DNA of 56,461 bases from Aestuariivirga sp. (GTDB taxonomy: Bacteria; Pseudomonadota; Alphaproteobacteria; Rhizobiales; Aestuariivirgaceae), in contig JAUXUN010000014.1 of assembly GCA_030680855.1 (NCBI GenBank), positions 1 through 56,461 on the forward strand, given 5' to 3'. The notes beneath the pieces were generated by a model. It was not told the DNA's origin. It did not search any database and saw only the letters and a program-made list of their open reading frames with translations. Shown piece after piece: positions 1 through 10,428 of the stretch. The stretch's first letter is position 1. Every line of letters starts with the position of its first letter. The position numbers and the translations under genes were made by a program.

Positions 1-1223
1 TTCTGAATTTCGAAACTGTGAAGTATTTCGGCAATGAGGAGCACGAAGCCGCCCGCTTTGACGTGTCCATGCTGCAGTATGAAAAAGCCGCGGTGAAGAC
101 CTGGGTGTCGCTCGCGGTCCTGAACGCCGGTCAGACCGTGATCTTCGCCTCGGGCCTGACGATTGTCATGGCCATGTCGGCTTACGCCATCACCAAGGGC
201 CAGGCCACCATCGGCGACTTCGTGATGATTAACGCGCTGATGGTGCAGCTCTACATGCCGCTGAATTTCATCGGCTCATCCTACCGTGAAATCAAGCAGG
301 GACTGATTGACGTGGAGGGCATGTTCTCGTTGCTTTCGGTGAACGCCGAGATCGAGGACAAGCCGGGGGCAGCCCCCCTTAAGGCATCCAGGGGCGAACT
401 CGCTTTCGAGAATGTGAGCTTTGCCTATGAGCACGAAAGGCCAATCATCCGTGGTCTCACCTTTACGGTGCCGGCGGGCCATACGGTGGCTATTGTTGGT
501 CCCTCGGGGGCGGGCAAATCAACCATTTCCCGTTTGCTCTACCGCTTCTATGAACTGACTGCCGGCCGCATCACCATCGATGGGCAGGATATTTCCGGGG
601 TTACGCAAAAATCCCTGCGCGCCGCCATTGGCATGGTGCCGCAGGATACGGTGCTGTTCAATGATACCATCCGCTACAACATCCGCTATGGCAGGCCCGA
701 CGCCAGCGATGCCGAAGTCGAAGCCGCCGCCAAGATGGCGCAAATTCATAAATTCGTTTTGAGCCTGCCCAAGGGCTATGACTCCATGGTAGGCGAGCGC
801 GGCTTGAAACTGTCCGGTGGCGAGAAGCAGCGCGTCTCGATCGCCCGGACCATTTTAAAAGGCCCGCCCATCCTGGTTCTGGACGAGGCAACCTCGGCCC
901 TTGATAGCTTCACCGAACAGGAGATCCAGGCGGCGCTGCGCAAGGTTTCGAAAGGCCGCACCACGCTGGTGATTGCCCACCGCCTGTCCACGGTTGTCGA
1001 TGCCGATGAAATCATTGTGCTCGATGGCGGCAAGATCGCCGAGCGCGGGACCCACGACAAGCTGCTGCGCAAGAAGGGCATTTATGCCGCCATGTGGAAC
1101 CGTCAGCGCGAGGCCGATCAGGCGCGCCGCATTCTCACCCAGGCTGAGGCCGACAAGCTTAACAATCCCGGGGATACCCCGGCCAACCGGCTCACGCCTC
1201 CAGAAAACGTTTACACACCATGA
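1..1223 (+). CDS. ATM1/HMT1-type ABC exporter, fused membrane domain and ATPase (5' truncated)
   Basis: The reading frame is open from base 3 and runs in from outside the window, so only about the last 407 residues are present. The first visible residues (LNFETVKYFGNEEHE) are the family hallmark of ATM1/HMT1 exporters, followed by the last membrane helices. The nucleotide-binding domain carries Walker A (GPSGAGKST), signature (LSGGEKQRV) and Walker B (ILVLDEATSALD). ATM1 relatives export glutathione-linked sulfur or metal compounds from the cytoplasm; the substrate here cannot be read from sequence. psd and pssA follow on the same strand after 39 bp, an order common in Hyphomicrobiales. The C-terminal tail after the ATPase (about 40 polar residues) is ordinary for the family. 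Confidence 0.85.
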   Translation, partial: LNFETVKYFGNEEHEAARFDVSMLQYEKAAVKTWVSLAVLNAGQTVIFASGLTIVMAMSAYAITKGQATIGDFVMINALMVQLYMPLNFIGSSYREIKQGLIDVEGMFSLLSVNAEIEDKPGAAPLKASRGELAFENVSFAYEHERPIIRGLTFTVPAGHTVAIVGPSGAGKSTISRLLYRFYELTAGRITIDGQDISGVTQKSLRAAIGMVPQDTVLFNDTIRYNIRYGRPDASDAEVEAAAKMAQIHKFVLSLPKGYDSMVGERGLKLSGGEKQRVSIARTILKGPPILVLDEATSALDSFTEQEIQAALRKVSKGRTTLVIAHRLSTVVDADEIIVLDGGKIAERGTHDKLLRKKGIYAAMWNRQREADQARRILTQAEADKLNNPGDTPANRLTPPENVYTP

Positions 1224-1262
1224 TGCCCTGTTCACTTTGCCAAAAGGCGAAATCCACGCTAG

Positions 1263-1976
1263 ATGAGCCCCATGTCAATCGTTAACAGCATAACTTCGGC
1301 ATTTGTGCCCATCCACCGCGAGGGTTACCGCTTTATCGCCATTTTTGCCGGCGTCACGCTCGTCCTGTTCTGGATGGACATGCAAGCCCTGGCTTGGCTG
1401 GGTGTTGTCGCCACGGCCTGGTGCGCCTATTTTTTCCGCGACCCGGAACGGGTGACGCCGCAGCGGGCAGGGCTGGTGATTTCGCCAGCCGATGGCTGCA
1501 TCAGCGCCATCGAAAAAGTCATCCCGCCGCCTGAGCTCGATCTTGAGCGTGAGCCCACGACCCGCATTTCGGTCTTCATGAATGTCTTTGATGTCCATGT
1601 GAACCGCTCGCCGCTGGATGCGAAGATTGCCAAGATCACTTACATCTCGGGCGTGTTCCTGAATGCCGAGTTGGACAAGGCAAGCGAAGACAATGAGCGC
1701 CAGGCTTTTACGCTCGAACTTCCCGATGGCGGCAAGCTTGGCGTTGTGCAGATTGCCGGATTGGTCGCGCGGCGGATTGTAAAATTCGTGAGCGAAGGAG
1801 AGCGGCTGGCCGCGGGCCAAAGGCTTGGCCTCATCCGTTTCGGCAGCCGCGTCGATGTGTATTTGCCCAAAGGCGCGAACCCGCTGGTTGCTGTTGGCCA
1901 GTGCGCCATTGCCGGTGAAACCGTCTTGGCCGACCTCACCTCGCCCGAGGGTGAACGTCTGGCGCGGAAAAGCTGA
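1263..1976 (+). CDS. psd: Phosphatidylserine decarboxylase proenzyme
   Basis: Makes phosphatidylethanolamine from phosphatidylserine at the inner membrane. It is a short-type proenzyme of 237 residues. It should self-cleave before Ser195 in the sequence RFGSRVDV, leaving a pyruvoyl group on the small C-terminal subunit. Other family motifs are [10 protein letters not shown] near residue 58, SPADG near 74 and DVHVNRSP near 110. An N-terminal hydrophobic hairpin (about residues 22-55) suits membrane association. A second ATG nine bases downstream (1272) is an equally possible start, since neither has a strong ribosome binding site. pssA starts 2 bp after the stop, so the two steps of PE synthesis are cotranscribed. 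Confidence 0.93.
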   Translation: MSPMSIVNSITSAFVPIHREGYRFIAIFAGVTLVLFWMDMQALAWLGVVATAWCAYFFRDPERVTPQRAGLVISPADGCISAIEKVIPPPELDLEREPTTRISVFMNVFDVHVNRSPLDAKIAKITYISGVFLNAELDKASEDNERQAFTLELPDGGKLGVVQIAGLVARRIVKFVSEGERLAAGQRLGLIRFGSRVDVYLPKGANPLVAVGQCAIAGETVLADLTSPEGERLARKS

Positions 1977-1978
1977 GC

Positions 1979-2788
1979 ATGGCCGCAGATCTTGAACTTG
2001 ACGTTCCGAAAAAGCCAGGGAGCGGCAGGCGTTTCAAGCAGGTGCCCGTGCGCTTCCTCCTGCCCAATCTCATCACCTTGCTGGCGCTGTGCAGCGGCAT
2101 AACGGCCATAAGGCTCGGCATCGAAGGCCGCTATGAGCTGGCCGTTGGTGCGGTAATCATTTCAATCGTGCTCGATGCGGTTGACGGCAGGCTCGCGCGC
2201 TTTCTCAAGGGCACCTCGCGCTTTGGCGCGGAACTTGATTCACTTGCCGACTTTGTGAACTTCGGCGTGGCCCCCGCAATCCTGATCTATCTCTGGTCGC
2301 TCAATGACATGCGGACCATGGGCTGGGTTGTAGTGCTGATCCTCGCAGTCTGCTGCGCCTTGCGCCTGGCCCGCTTCAATGTGGCTCTCGACGATGCGGA
2401 CAAACCCGAATGGTCCACAAGTTTCTTCAGCGGCGCTCCGGCGCCGGCAGGCGCTGGGCTTGCCATGCTGCCAATGTATATTGGCTTTCTGGGTATTGTA
2501 AACGATGGCCATATCTATTCCGAATTCATCGCGCCCTATGTGGTGGCGGTCGCGTTGCTGATGGTGAGCCGCGTGCCGACCTATTCTGGCAAAACCCTGC
2601 GCCCGCGCGTACCGCGCGACCTGGTGCTTCCCATTCTTGGCGGCGGCGCCTTGGCCATCGTCTGCCTCATTGCCTTCCCGTGGCATTCGCTGACATTCAT
2701 GGCCTTGGCCTATCTTGCCCTCATTCCTTTCAGTATCCGGTCCTACCGCCGGTTTAAGGCCAAGGACCTGCAGGCTAAAGACACTTGA
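1979..2788 (+). CDS. pssA: CDP-diacylglycerol-serine O-phosphatidyltransferase
   Basis: Condenses CDP-diacylglycerol with serine to give phosphatidylserine, the substrate of the upstream Psd. The CDP-alcohol phosphotransferase signature DG-x2-AR-x8-G-x3-D-x3-D is complete at residues 69-91. The rest is a multi-helix membrane protein of about eight segments, 269 residues, with a basic cytoplasmic N-terminus (KKPGSGRRFK). This is the integral-membrane pssA type rather than the peripheral E. coli type. The last 14 bp overlap tail-to-tail with the Cys/Met PLP gene on the other strand. Confidence 0.92.
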   Translation: MAADLELDVPKKPGSGRRFKQVPVRFLLPNLITLLALCSGITAIRLGIEGRYELAVGAVIISIVLDAVDGRLARFLKGTSRFGAELDSLADFVNFGVAPAILIYLWSLNDMRTMGWVVVLILAVCCALRLARFNVALDDADKPEWSTSFFSGAPAPAGAGLAMLPMYIGFLGIVNDGHIYSEFIAPYVVAVALLMVSRVPTYSGKTLRPRVPRDLVLPILGGGALAIVCLIAFPWHSLTFMALAYLALIPFSIRSYRRFKAKDLQAKDT

Positions 2789-3992
2789 CCAGATCGGCCC
2801 AGAGATCATTGCCGTCTTCGATGCCAACTGACAGGCGGAACACGCCGTCGCCCATGTAGTCACGGAACCGTGCGGCAGCTTCCGGGCCATGGCGGAAGGT
2901 GGACTGTTCGATATCATCAGTTCCGATCCAGTAGATGAGACTGCGGAGATGGCCCAGCGATACCGCGTAGTGGATGATTTCGAGCTGCTTCACCATGCGC
3001 CGGGCAACCGCCATGCCGGCCTCATGGGTTTGAAACGTCATCATGCCGGAGAAATTTTTCATTTGCGCATTGGCCAGTCCGTGCTGCGGATGAGAGGCAA
3101 GGCCCGGATAGAACACCCGCTTGATGGCCGGGTGGCCTTCCAGGCGCGTGGCTAGCTTCATGGCCGCCTCCTGATGCGCTTTCATGCGAAGCGGCAGCGT
3201 GGCCGCACCGCGCATGATGAGCCAGGCATTGAAAGGCGAGAGCACGCCGCCGAAATGCACCGTTGCCTCCAAGTTGAGGGCATCGAGATCAGCCTTGCGC
3301 CCAAGGACCGATCCGCCCATGGCATCGCCATGGCCGCCGATGTATTTGGTGAGTGAGTGAATCACGAAATCCGCGCCAAGGCTCAAGGGTTTTGTGGCAA
3401 TGGGAGTTGCATAGGTTGAGTCAACCACAATATCTCGAACCCCCTTTTCATGGGCCAGTGCCGCCAATGTCCTGACGTCGGAAATCTGCATAGTGGGATT
3501 GCTCGGTGTCTCCAGCCACAGCATGCGGGTGTTCGGCTTGATTTCTGCTGCAACAGCCTTCGGGTCCGTTGTATCCACGAAGGAGGTTTCAATGCCGAAG
3601 CGGGGCAGGGTATCGCGCGTCAGTTCGGCAACGCCCACATAATTGGAATCAGGCATCAGCAGGTGGTCGCCCTTGCTCAAGCGTCCGGCAATTAGGGCAT
3701 GGCTTGCGGCAACGCCCGAGGCATAGGCCAGCGCTGCTTCGGCCCCCTCGAGGGCAGCCAGCTTCTGTTCCAGCTGGCGCACTGTGGGGCTGGCGACCCG
3801 GCCATAGACGAAGCCCCCGTAGTCCTTCTCGTCACGGGCCGAAAATCCGGTGACGTCGGTGGGCGCGAAAGTGGCGGACATCACCAGATTGGGCGACGAG
3901 GCCCGCGTTGCTGGATCAACAAACTCTCCGCCGTGAACCGCAACCGTCGATTCATGCAAAGGGTTACTGTTCTTACCTGTATTAACCGTCAT
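2775..3992 (-). CDS. Cys/Met metabolism PLP enzyme (cystathionine gamma-synthase/beta-lyase type)
   Basis: A fold-type I PLP enzyme of about 405 residues. The Schiff-base lysine is Lys216 in HSLTKYIGGHGD. Other family motifs are YGRVASPT, which binds the phosphate across the dimer, and ETPSNPT. The family includes cystathionine gamma-synthase, beta-lyase, gamma-lyase and O-acetylhomoserine sulfhydrylase, and sequence reading alone does not decide between them. I chose the ATG at 3992 because AGGAAGAG stands just before it. The upstream ATG at 4007 would place the start within or before that ribosome binding site. It stands alone on its strand, with 84 bp to the divergent RND gene. Confidence 0.85.
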   Translation of the reverse strand: MTVNTGKNSNPLHESTVAVHGGEFVDPATRASSPNLVMSATFAPTDVTGFSARDEKDYGGFVYGRVASPTVRQLEQKLAALEGAEAALAYASGVAASHALIAGRLSKGDHLLMPDSNYVGVAELTRDTLPRFGIETSFVDTTDPKAVAAEIKPNTRMLWLETPSNPTMQISDVRTLAALAHEKGVRDIVVDSTYATPIATKPLSLGADFVIHSLTKYIGGHGDAMGGSVLGRKADLDALNLEATVHFGGVLSPFNAWLIMRGAATLPLRMKAHQEAAMKLATRLEGHPAIKRVFYPGLASHPQHGLANAQMKNFSGMMTFQTHEAGMAVARRMVKQLEIIHYAVSLGHLRSLIYWIGTDDIEQSTFRHGPEAAARFRDYMGDGVFRLSVGIEDGNDLWADLVKCL

Positions 3993-4076
3993 GATCTCTT
4001 CCTGCATTTCGCCAAATTATGCTTTATGTTGGCCGCCATTGGGCGAATCTGCAACTGACTAGAGGCGGCATCTACT

Positions 4077-6725
4077 ATGCAGGATTGGGAGGAACAGCGA
4101 GAGTTGTTTCCAACGCGGCTGCGGTCGGCGGGCAGGCCGCCGGCCCGGCCACGCCTGCGGCCCAATCTCTTTGCAAGATTGGCCCGCTACTGCGTTGCAA
4201 GGTCCATGGCAATTCTCCTGATCGCGGCATTTCTGATGACCGCCGCGGCCACCCTCGCAGCGCTTGGCACGCGTTTTGATTTCGACCGCCCCATTGCAAT
4301 CCCCATTGACCGGGCCACCCAAGCAGCGCAGTTGCGCTACCAGGCCGAATTTCCCACCGTTGCTTCGCTCATGGTCGTGCGGGTTTCCGCCGAGAACTCC
4401 ACCCTGTCCCAGAATGCGGCGCAATTCATTGCCTGGAAACTGCAAGCGGATAAAGCCAATATCGGCCAGGTGTTCATTCCCGGGCTCGGCGCCTTCTACG
4501 ACCGTTTTGGATTTCTCTATCTCCCGCCAGATGACATCAATGCCCGGGTGGAGCGCGTCAAGCGCCTGAAGCCGCTGTTTCAGGCCATTGCCGCCGCTCC
4601 AAATCTTGCCGGGCTTTCGACCCTGGTGAATGAGGTGGCCGACGCCGTTCAAAAGGGCCGTTCGCCGCAAGGCCTTGAAAGCCTGTTCGTGCAAATCTCG
4701 GGCACCATCAAAAAACAAGCATCGAACAAGCCCGCGCCGTTGGATTGGGCGCGCGTGGCGGGGCTGCGGATCGAATCAAAAAACAAGGAATGGGTGGCCG
4801 TCGTTCAACCAAAGGCCGGCAGGCTGCAGGAAGCCAGGATTGCCATTGAGGCGCTCACGGCGTCCGTGCTGAAATCCCGGCCCACGTTGAAAATAACCAG
4901 CGACTTTCCACCAGAGGCAAAAGCAAACACCGCCGGCAGCAGCGGGCGCCAGATTGTTGTGTGCCTGCTCTTGTCCCTTTTGCTTTTTCTTCCCCCAGTC
5001 ATTGCCTCGCTGCGCAACGTGTATTCCATCGTGCTTTTCCTCGTGCCGCCTGTCGCCGCAATCGCCGCCGCATTTGCACTGGCTTCCTTTGCCGCGCCCG
5101 TGCTGGATCAGACCGTGGCAACCCTGCCGTTCGCGGTGCTCCTGCCGGTCATGGGGCTCTCCATCGCAATGGCATCTGCCTTGCGAAAACCGGGAAAAGC
5201 CGGTTCCGGCACGTCGCTTATCATGCTGGCTGCCCATGAAATGGGGCCGCTCCTGCTGACTTTGACAGGAATGGTCTGCACGACATGGGGGCTCTGGTCC
5301 ATTATGGGCTTTTCCAGCATTGCCCGGCTTTCAGTCATTGTCATGTTGGCCGCCTTCACCGGGTTGGCGGCAGCGCTAATGCTGGTTCCAGCTCTTGCCT
5401 CGCTTATTTCAAAACCGGAAGGAGAGCCGCCGGCGGACTTTTACGATCAGGCGACGGCCCAAAACCTGCGCGCCATCTGGCACAAGCTGCGGCCGCCTCT
5501 TACGGCCCTGCTTATGGCCACCTCGCTCTTCTGCGTCGTGTTTTTCTCGTCCCTGAATTTTAACGCATCGCGCAGCCCAGGCGTTGAGGCTTCCAGTGCA
5601 TCGCGGGGGTTGCAGTTCACTGTTGAAGGGGAGGCCGCGGCGGCAAAGCTGGTGGCTGACCTCCAGCAAGTCCCGGAAGTGGGAACGGTTCGCTGGATGG
5701 GAACTTTTCTGCCGCAACAAGTGGAGCCGAAACGCAAAATACTTCAGGACCTCGCCGGAACGATTCCGGGCGTGAGCGTTGGCGGTGCCGTCGGCCCCCA
5801 CGACCTGCTCGAGAATCTCCGTGGCATTGAAGTGGGTCTGCGCGTCATTTCAGATGGGGCGGGGACAGATGACGGCCTGCGCGCCAGCGCCCACGAACTG
5901 CGCCGCTCTCTCGCCGTGCTGGCCAGTACCAGCGAGAAACCCGAATCGACCGCCGCGGAGCTCGAGCGGCTCCTGTTCTCAGACTTCGGTGAACTGACGA
6001 AAGCCGCCGACGGACTTTCCCGCCTGACGGCTCCGAAACTCCCGGATCTTGATCAAAATCTGCGTACGCTTTACGTGGCGGCTGGCGACAGGTGGCGGGT
6101 CGAGGCCCTGCCCAAACGCCTGATATCGGCTGCGGCCTTTATCGGTGCTACGAAAAGGGTGGACGCCAAACCTCTTGGCCCCCTGATGACCGAGCAGGCG
6201 GAATTGCGATCCCTGGCATCGGCCTCCAAATCAGCGCTTGCGTTTGGATTTATATTTACGTTGCTCATCACGCTCGCCTATTTGCGCAATATTGTGGATT
6301 GGCTGATCGTCGTGGCGTCTTCATTCCTGCTCTTGCCGCTCTACGCGGCTTTTATCGTGACAACCGCGACGGCAATCAGCCCGGCAACACTTCCCGCCCT
6401 GGTCATGACCTCACTGTTCGGCGTCACGACGGCGCTGCTTTTGGTGACCCGGAGGCGGCAGCCGCAAATTGCCGGGCTCGGCATTCTGCTGCCGGTGGCG
6501 GTGATTGTTGCGATTGTCCTGCCAATCCGGTTGCTGCACCTGCAGGAGTTTGAGGTCTTCAGCGGCGCGCTCATCATGCTCTTGGCCGTAGCGACCGCCT
6601 TTAATCTGACGGTTGTGCCGCAGATTTGCGCCTGGACCGATCGCTGGCGCTCGTCAGGCCCGGGATCGGACAAGTCGGGCCGTGCTGCCCAGCCCCGCGA
6701 AGATTTCGGCGATGATATCTTTTGA
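4077..6725 (+). CDS. HpnN-like RND/MMPL family membrane transporter
   Basis: An 882-residue RND-superfamily protein. It has a basic N-terminus, one helix (about 43-63), a large periplasmic loop (about 65-290), a helix bundle (about 295-440), a second loop (about 490-715) and a final helix bundle (about 720-860). This two-repeat layout is that of MMPL proteins. The first loop follows the HpnN pattern: a FDFDRPI/P-type entry, a segment on vector norms of the loop, then [14 protein letters not shown] and a run about ten residues later ending [11 protein letters not shown]. HpnN moves hopanoids toward the outer membrane. The neighbour is dxs, which supplies isoprenoid precursor, but no hpn or shc gene is visible, so the substrate is inferred. 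The 3' end overlaps dxs by 72 bp tail-to-tail. Confidence 0.65.
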   Translation: MQDWEEQRELFPTRLRSAGRPPARPRLRPNLFARLARYCVARSMAILLIAAFLMTAAATLAALGTRFDFDRPIAIPIDRATQAAQLRYQAEFPTVASLMVVRVSAENSTLSQNAAQFIAWKLQADKANIGQVFIPGLGAFYDRFGFLYLPPDDINARVERVKRLKPLFQAIAAAPNLAGLSTLVNEVADAVQKGRSPQGLESLFVQISGTIKKQASNKPAPLDWARVAGLRIESKNKEWVAVVQPKAGRLQEARIAIEALTASVLKSRPTLKITSDFPPEAKANTAGSSGRQIVVCLLLSLLLFLPPVIASLRNVYSIVLFLVPPVAAIAAAFALASFAAPVLDQTVATLPFAVLLPVMGLSIAMASALRKPGKAGSGTSLIMLAAHEMGPLLLTLTGMVCTTWGLWSIMGFSSIARLSVIVMLAAFTGLAAALMLVPALASLISKPEGEPPADFYDQATAQNLRAIWHKLRPPLTALLMATSLFCVVFFSSLNFNASRSPGVEASSASRGLQFTVEGEAAAAKLVADLQQVPEVGTVRWMGTFLPQQVEPKRKILQDLAGTIPGVSVGGAVGPHDLLENLRGIEVGLRVISDGAGTDDGLRASAHELRRSLAVLASTSEKPESTAAELERLLFSDFGELTKAADGLSRLTAPKLPDLDQNLRTLYVAAGDRWRVEALPKRLISAAAFIGATKRVDAKPLGPLMTEQAELRSLASASKSALAFGFIFTLLITLAYLRNIVDWLIVVASSFLLLPLYAAFIVTTATAISPATLPALVMTSLFGVTTALLLVTRRRQPQIAGLGILLPVAVIVAIVLPIRLLHLQEFEVFSGALIMLLAVATAFNLTVVPQICAWTDRWRSSGPGSDKSGRAAQPREDFGDDIF

Positions 6726-8570
6726 GGTCAAGGCAGCATCTTCATATTGCTCGGCGGGACTCGCGTGACCGACAAACCGGTCGGGCAGGAACATGGCGCG
6801 GATTTTGCAGGCCCCGGAGAACAGGTTGTTGCGGGCGGCAAAATGCAGAACCTGCGTGCCGAAACCGCCAATGGCGCCTTCTTCAATCGTGATGAGCACC
6901 TCATGCTCGCGGATGAGTTTCCGGATGAGCCCCTCATCCAAAGGCTTGGCAAATCTCGCATCCGCCACGGTGATCGAAAGGCCACGGGTGGCGAGTTCAT
7001 CGGCTGCCTTCAGGCATTCCTGCAGGCGCGCGCCAAGTGAAAGCAGGGCTACCCTTGATCCTTCGCGGATGATGCGGCCCCGGCCAATTTCCAGCGGAAT
7101 GCCGACGTCCGGGAGGTCCACGCCCACGCCTTCGCCGCGCGGATAGCGGAAGGCGCAGGGCCCGTCATTTATCGATGCCGCCGTTGCCACCATGTGCACA
7201 AGTTCCGCTTCATCGGACGCGGCCATCACAACCATGCCCGGCAGGGATGAGAGATAGGATATGTCATAACTCCCCGCGTGGGTGGCGCCATCCTGGCCCA
7301 CCAGCCCCGCTCGGTCGATGGCAAAGCGCACCGGCAGCTTTTGCAGCGCCACATCATGGACGATCTGGTCATAGGCCCGTTGCAGGAAGGTGGAATAGAT
7401 TGCACAGAAGGGCTTGAAGCCCTCCGCGGCAAGGCCAGCGGCAAATGTCACCGCATGCTGTTCGGCAATGCCCACATCAAACATCCGCTCAGGAAAATGC
7501 TTGGAGAATTTATCAAGGCCGGTGCCCGATGCCATGGCCGCCGTGATGGCGACAATCTTCTCGTCCTTTTCCGCCTCGGCAATCAGCGCCTTGGCAAAGA
7601 CACTAGTATAGGTTGGGGCATTGGTTTTGGCTTGCCTGAGCTCCAGGGTTTCCGGATCAAACCCTGAAATCGCATGGTAGTTTTCCTTGTCGGGTTTTGA
7701 AAAAGGATGGCCCTTGCCCTTTTCGGTGACCACATGAACCAGCACCGGCCCCAATTGCTTGGCATCCCGGACATTCTGCAGGATGGGCACCATTGTTTTG
7801 AGATCATGGCCATCAACCGGGCCCACGTAATAAAAGCCTAGCTCCTCAAACAGGGTGCCGCCGGTCAGCATGCCGCGCGCGTATTCATCGGCCCGCCGTG
7901 CCGCGGTCTGCATGGTCTTTGGAAATTTCTTCGCCATCTGCTTGGCGATATCGCGCAGCGACAGGAAGGGCCGAGATGACACCAGCCACGAAAGATAATT
8001 GGTCAGCGCCCCAACCGCCGGCGAAATCGACATGCCATTGTCATTCAGGATCACGATAAGGCGCGTGTCCAGCGCCCCGGCATTGTTCATCGCTTCATAG
8101 GCCATGCCGGCACTCATCGACCCGTCACCAATCACGCAAACCACGTGGTTGCCATCGCCGCGCAAATCGCGCGCCACCGCCATGCCCAGCCCCGCCGAAA
8201 TCGAGGTTGAACTGTGGGCCGCCCCGAAACTGTCGAAATTGCTTTCGCCCCGCTTGGCAAAGCCGTAGAGCCCGTCGCGCTGCCGGATTTTCCGGATGCG
8301 GTCCCGGCGGCCGGTAAGAATCTTGTGCGGGTAGGTTTGGTGGCTGACGTCCCAAATCACCCGGTCTTCCGGCGTATTGAAGACATAATGCAGGGCAACC
8401 GTGAGCTCGACAACGCCAAGCCCCGCGCCAAAATGCCCGCCTGTCATTGCCGCCGCATCAATGGTTTCCGCCCGCAGTTCGGCAGCCACCTGGGCGAGAT
8501 CGCTTTGCGGCAACTTGCGCAGATCGGCAGGCAGGTTAATGGTGTCCAGAAGGGGGGTGGAAACAGACAT
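6654..8570 (-). CDS. dxs: 1-deoxy-D-xylulose-5-phosphate synthase
   Basis: First enzyme of the MEP isoprenoid pathway: joins pyruvate and glyceraldehyde 3-phosphate using thiamine diphosphate. Visible motifs are [14 protein letters not shown] at the N-terminus, the ThDP/Mg site [28 protein letters not shown], and [15 protein letters not shown]. At 638 residues it has the usual length. The start is set at 8570 ([14 protein letters not shown]), since the family begins with this TPLLD segment; a longer reading to 8603 adds eleven unconserved residues. ispG and ispA of the same pathway lie 36 kb away in this window. Its 3' end is antisense to the last 24 codons of the RND gene. Confidence 0.95.
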   Translation of the reverse strand: MSVSTPLLDTINLPADLRKLPQSDLAQVAAELRAETIDAAAMTGGHFGAGLGVVELTVALHYVFNTPEDRVIWDVSHQTYPHKILTGRRDRIRKIRQRDGLYGFAKRGESNFDSFGAAHSSTSISAGLGMAVARDLRGDGNHVVCVIGDGSMSAGMAYEAMNNAGALDTRLIVILNDNGMSISPAVGALTNYLSWLVSSRPFLSLRDIAKQMAKKFPKTMQTAARRADEYARGMLTGGTLFEELGFYYVGPVDGHDLKTMVPILQNVRDAKQLGPVLVHVVTEKGKGHPFSKPDKENYHAISGFDPETLELRQAKTNAPTYTSVFAKALIAEAEKDEKIVAITAAMASGTGLDKFSKHFPERMFDVGIAEQHAVTFAAGLAAEGFKPFCAIYSTFLQRAYDQIVHDVALQKLPVRFAIDRAGLVGQDGATHAGSYDISYLSSLPGMVVMAASDEAELVHMVATAASINDGPCAFRYPRGEGVGVDLPDVGIPLEIGRGRIIREGSRVALLSLGARLQECLKAADELATRGLSITVADARFAKPLDEGLIRKLIREHEVLITIEEGAIGGFGTQVLHFAARNNLFSGACKIRAMFLPDRFVGHASPAEQYEDAALTSKDIIAEIFAGLGSTARLVRSRA

Positions 8571-8779
8571 GCAAACTCGCAATTTCAGTGCCGGAATATA
8601 CATTTAGGCACTTGAAACCCAATCGGCAATGCCCTTTCAAATCAGCCGTTTGCAAACGGTTACGACGAAAGTCAAGGGCGACAATCGCAAAAACTGGTGC
8701 TAGCATTTAACACATGAGCCCAAAATTTTTTGGTACTCGGGACCGTAAAATAGAATCGTAAATGAGGGAGTAAGCAATC
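8571..8779. promoter_or_regulatory. Divergent dxs/opp intergenic region with a perfect 14-bp palindrome
   Basis: A 209-bp region between the divergent dxs and peptide-transporter genes. It contains CCGTTTGCAAACGG at 8646-8659, its own exact reverse complement and so operator-like. A weak promoter candidate for the transporter is TTTGGT at 8729-8734, 16 bp, then TAGAAT at 8751-8756. The ribosome binding site GAGGGAG is near 8763. Which protein binds the palindrome is unknown. Confidence 0.4.
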
Positions 8780-10360
8780 ATGAACATGAACTTCAAATCA
8801 TGGCTTGTCGGCACCACCATGCTGGTCATGGGCGCCACCGGCGCCTTCGCGGAAGTGGTTTTCAACCGCGGCAACTCGGCCGATCCGGAATCGCTCGATC
8901 CGCACAAGACCTCAACCATTTACGAAGCAGACATCTTGCGCGATCTGTTTCTTGGCCTGACCACGGAAGACGCCAAATCCGAGATTATCCCGGGCGCCGC
9001 CGAAAGCTGGACCATAAGCCCGGATGGCAAGGTTTACACCTTCAAGCTCCGTGCCGGCGCGTTGTGGTCGGATGGTTCGCCGGTCACCGCCCATGACTTC
9101 GTGTTTGCCTGGCAGCGCGTGGTAGATCCCGCAACGGCCGGCGAGTACGCCTATATGCTCGCCCCGGTCGTGAATGCCGAAGACATCACGGCGGGCAAGA
9201 AAAAGCCTGCTGAAATGGGCGTAAAGGCAGTCGATGATTCCACCTTTGAAGTCATCTTGAATGCACCAACTCCTTATTTTCTCGAGATGCTGACCCACCA
9301 GGCGACCTATCCGGTGAGCAAGGCAAATGTCGAAGCAAAGGGCGCGGACTTCGTCAAACCGGGCAATCTCGTGTCAAATGGCGCTTACACGCTCGCCGAG
9401 TTTGTTCCCAATGACCACATCAAGGTGGTGAAGAATCCCAAGTTCTATGATGCGGCCAACGTGAAAATCGACACCGTCAATTTCATTCCGACGGAAGACC
9501 GCTCCACCGCCATGAAACGTTTCGAAGCCGGTGAAATCGATTCAAACAATGATATACCTACTGAACAACTGTCCGATCTAAAGGCAAAGTTCGGCGACCA
9601 GATCAATATTGGTCCGTATCTCGGAACTTTCTATTTCGCTTTCAAGATTCCAAAGGCACCATGGGACAATGTCAAACTGCGCCAAGCTGTATCCATGGCC
9701 ATTGACCGCGATTACCTGGCGGAAAAAGTCTGGCAGAACTCCATGATCCCGGCTTACTCATTCGTGCCGCCGGGCATCAGCGGTTACGAAACCAGAACCA
9801 CCGACTATGCGGAAATGTCCCAGATTGACCGCGAGGATGCAGCCAAGAAAGTTCTGGATGATTTGGGGTACGGCCCGGATAAGCCGCTGAAAATGGAAAT
9901 TCGCTACAACACTTCCGAGAACAACAAAAACACTGCAGTAGCCATTCAGGAACAATTGAAACCTCTGGGCATTGAGGTCACCCTTCTCAACACGGATACC
10001 AAGACGCACTATGGTCATCTTGAGCAACATGGCGATTTTGATGTCGCCCGCGCTGGTTGGATTGCTGATTACAAGGATCCGGAAAATTTTCTGGCCCTTT
10101 GCAAGTCTGGCACCGGCAACAACTACGCAGAATACACTGACAAGGAGTATGATGATCTTCTCGCAAAGGCGGCAGCTTCAGCCGATCCATCCGAGCGGAT
10201 GAAGGCATTGTCCGACGCTGAAGCCATAGGGGTGGCGCGTGATCTTTGTGTCATGCCGTTGCTTTACTACGGCTACAAGAACGTTGTTTCAAGCAAACTG
10301 AAAGGCTGGGAATACAATGTGATGGACCGTCACCCCAGCCGCTTCCTCAGCAAGGAATAA
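8780..10360 (+). CDS. oppA: Oligopeptide ABC transporter, periplasmic binding protein
   Basis: Family 5 extracellular solute-binding protein of 526 residues. A Sec signal peptide (about residues 1-24, ending ATGAFA) has no lipobox cysteine, so the product is a soluble periplasmic protein. OppA-type signatures include NSADPESLDPHK, LWSDGSPVTAHDFVFAW, and DNVKLRQAVSMAIDR. It delivers oligopeptides to the permease encoded downstream. A good ribosome binding site (GAGGGAG) precedes the ATG. It is the first gene of a four-gene operon and is followed by a stable hairpin at 10376-10403, which would let it be expressed above the membrane genes. The cargo could also be another peptide-like compound. 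Confidence 0.88.
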   Translation: MNMNFKSWLVGTTMLVMGATGAFAEVVFNRGNSADPESLDPHKTSTIYEADILRDLFLGLTTEDAKSEIIPGAAESWTISPDGKVYTFKLRAGALWSDGSPVTAHDFVFAWQRVVDPATAGEYAYMLAPVVNAEDITAGKKKPAEMGVKAVDDSTFEVILNAPTPYFLEMLTHQATYPVSKANVEAKGADFVKPGNLVSNGAYTLAEFVPNDHIKVVKNPKFYDAANVKIDTVNFIPTEDRSTAMKRFEAGEIDSNNDIPTEQLSDLKAKFGDQINIGPYLGTFYFAFKIPKAPWDNVKLRQAVSMAIDRDYLAEKVWQNSMIPAYSFVPPGISGYETRTTDYAEMSQIDREDAAKKVLDDLGYGPDKPLKMEIRYNTSENNKNTAVAIQEQLKPLGIEVTLLNTDTKTHYGHLEQHGDFDVARAGWIADYKDPENFLALCKSGTGNNYAEYTDKEYDDLLAKAAASADPSERMKALSDAEAIGVARDLCVMPLLYYGYKNVVSSKLKGWEYNVMDRHPSRFLSKE

Positions 10361-10375
10361 TCTTTCCGGAATCGC

Positions 10376-10403
10376 GCCGCCCGGCCTGTGAAGGCGTGGC
10401 GGC
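10376..10403 (+). terminator. Intercistronic hairpin between oppA and oppB
   Basis: Nested stem: GCCGCC (10376-10381) pairs with GGCGGC (10398-10403). An inner stem GCCT/AGGC (10384-10387 and 10392-10395) is closed by the loop GTGA, a GNRA-type tetraloop. Only a short pyrimidine stretch (CGTTTCCTCC) follows, so it is better read as an mRNA-stabilising or attenuating hairpin than as a full terminator. Confidence 0.55.
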
Positions 10404-10428
10404 CGTTTCCTCCCGTTAGGGGATTTCC

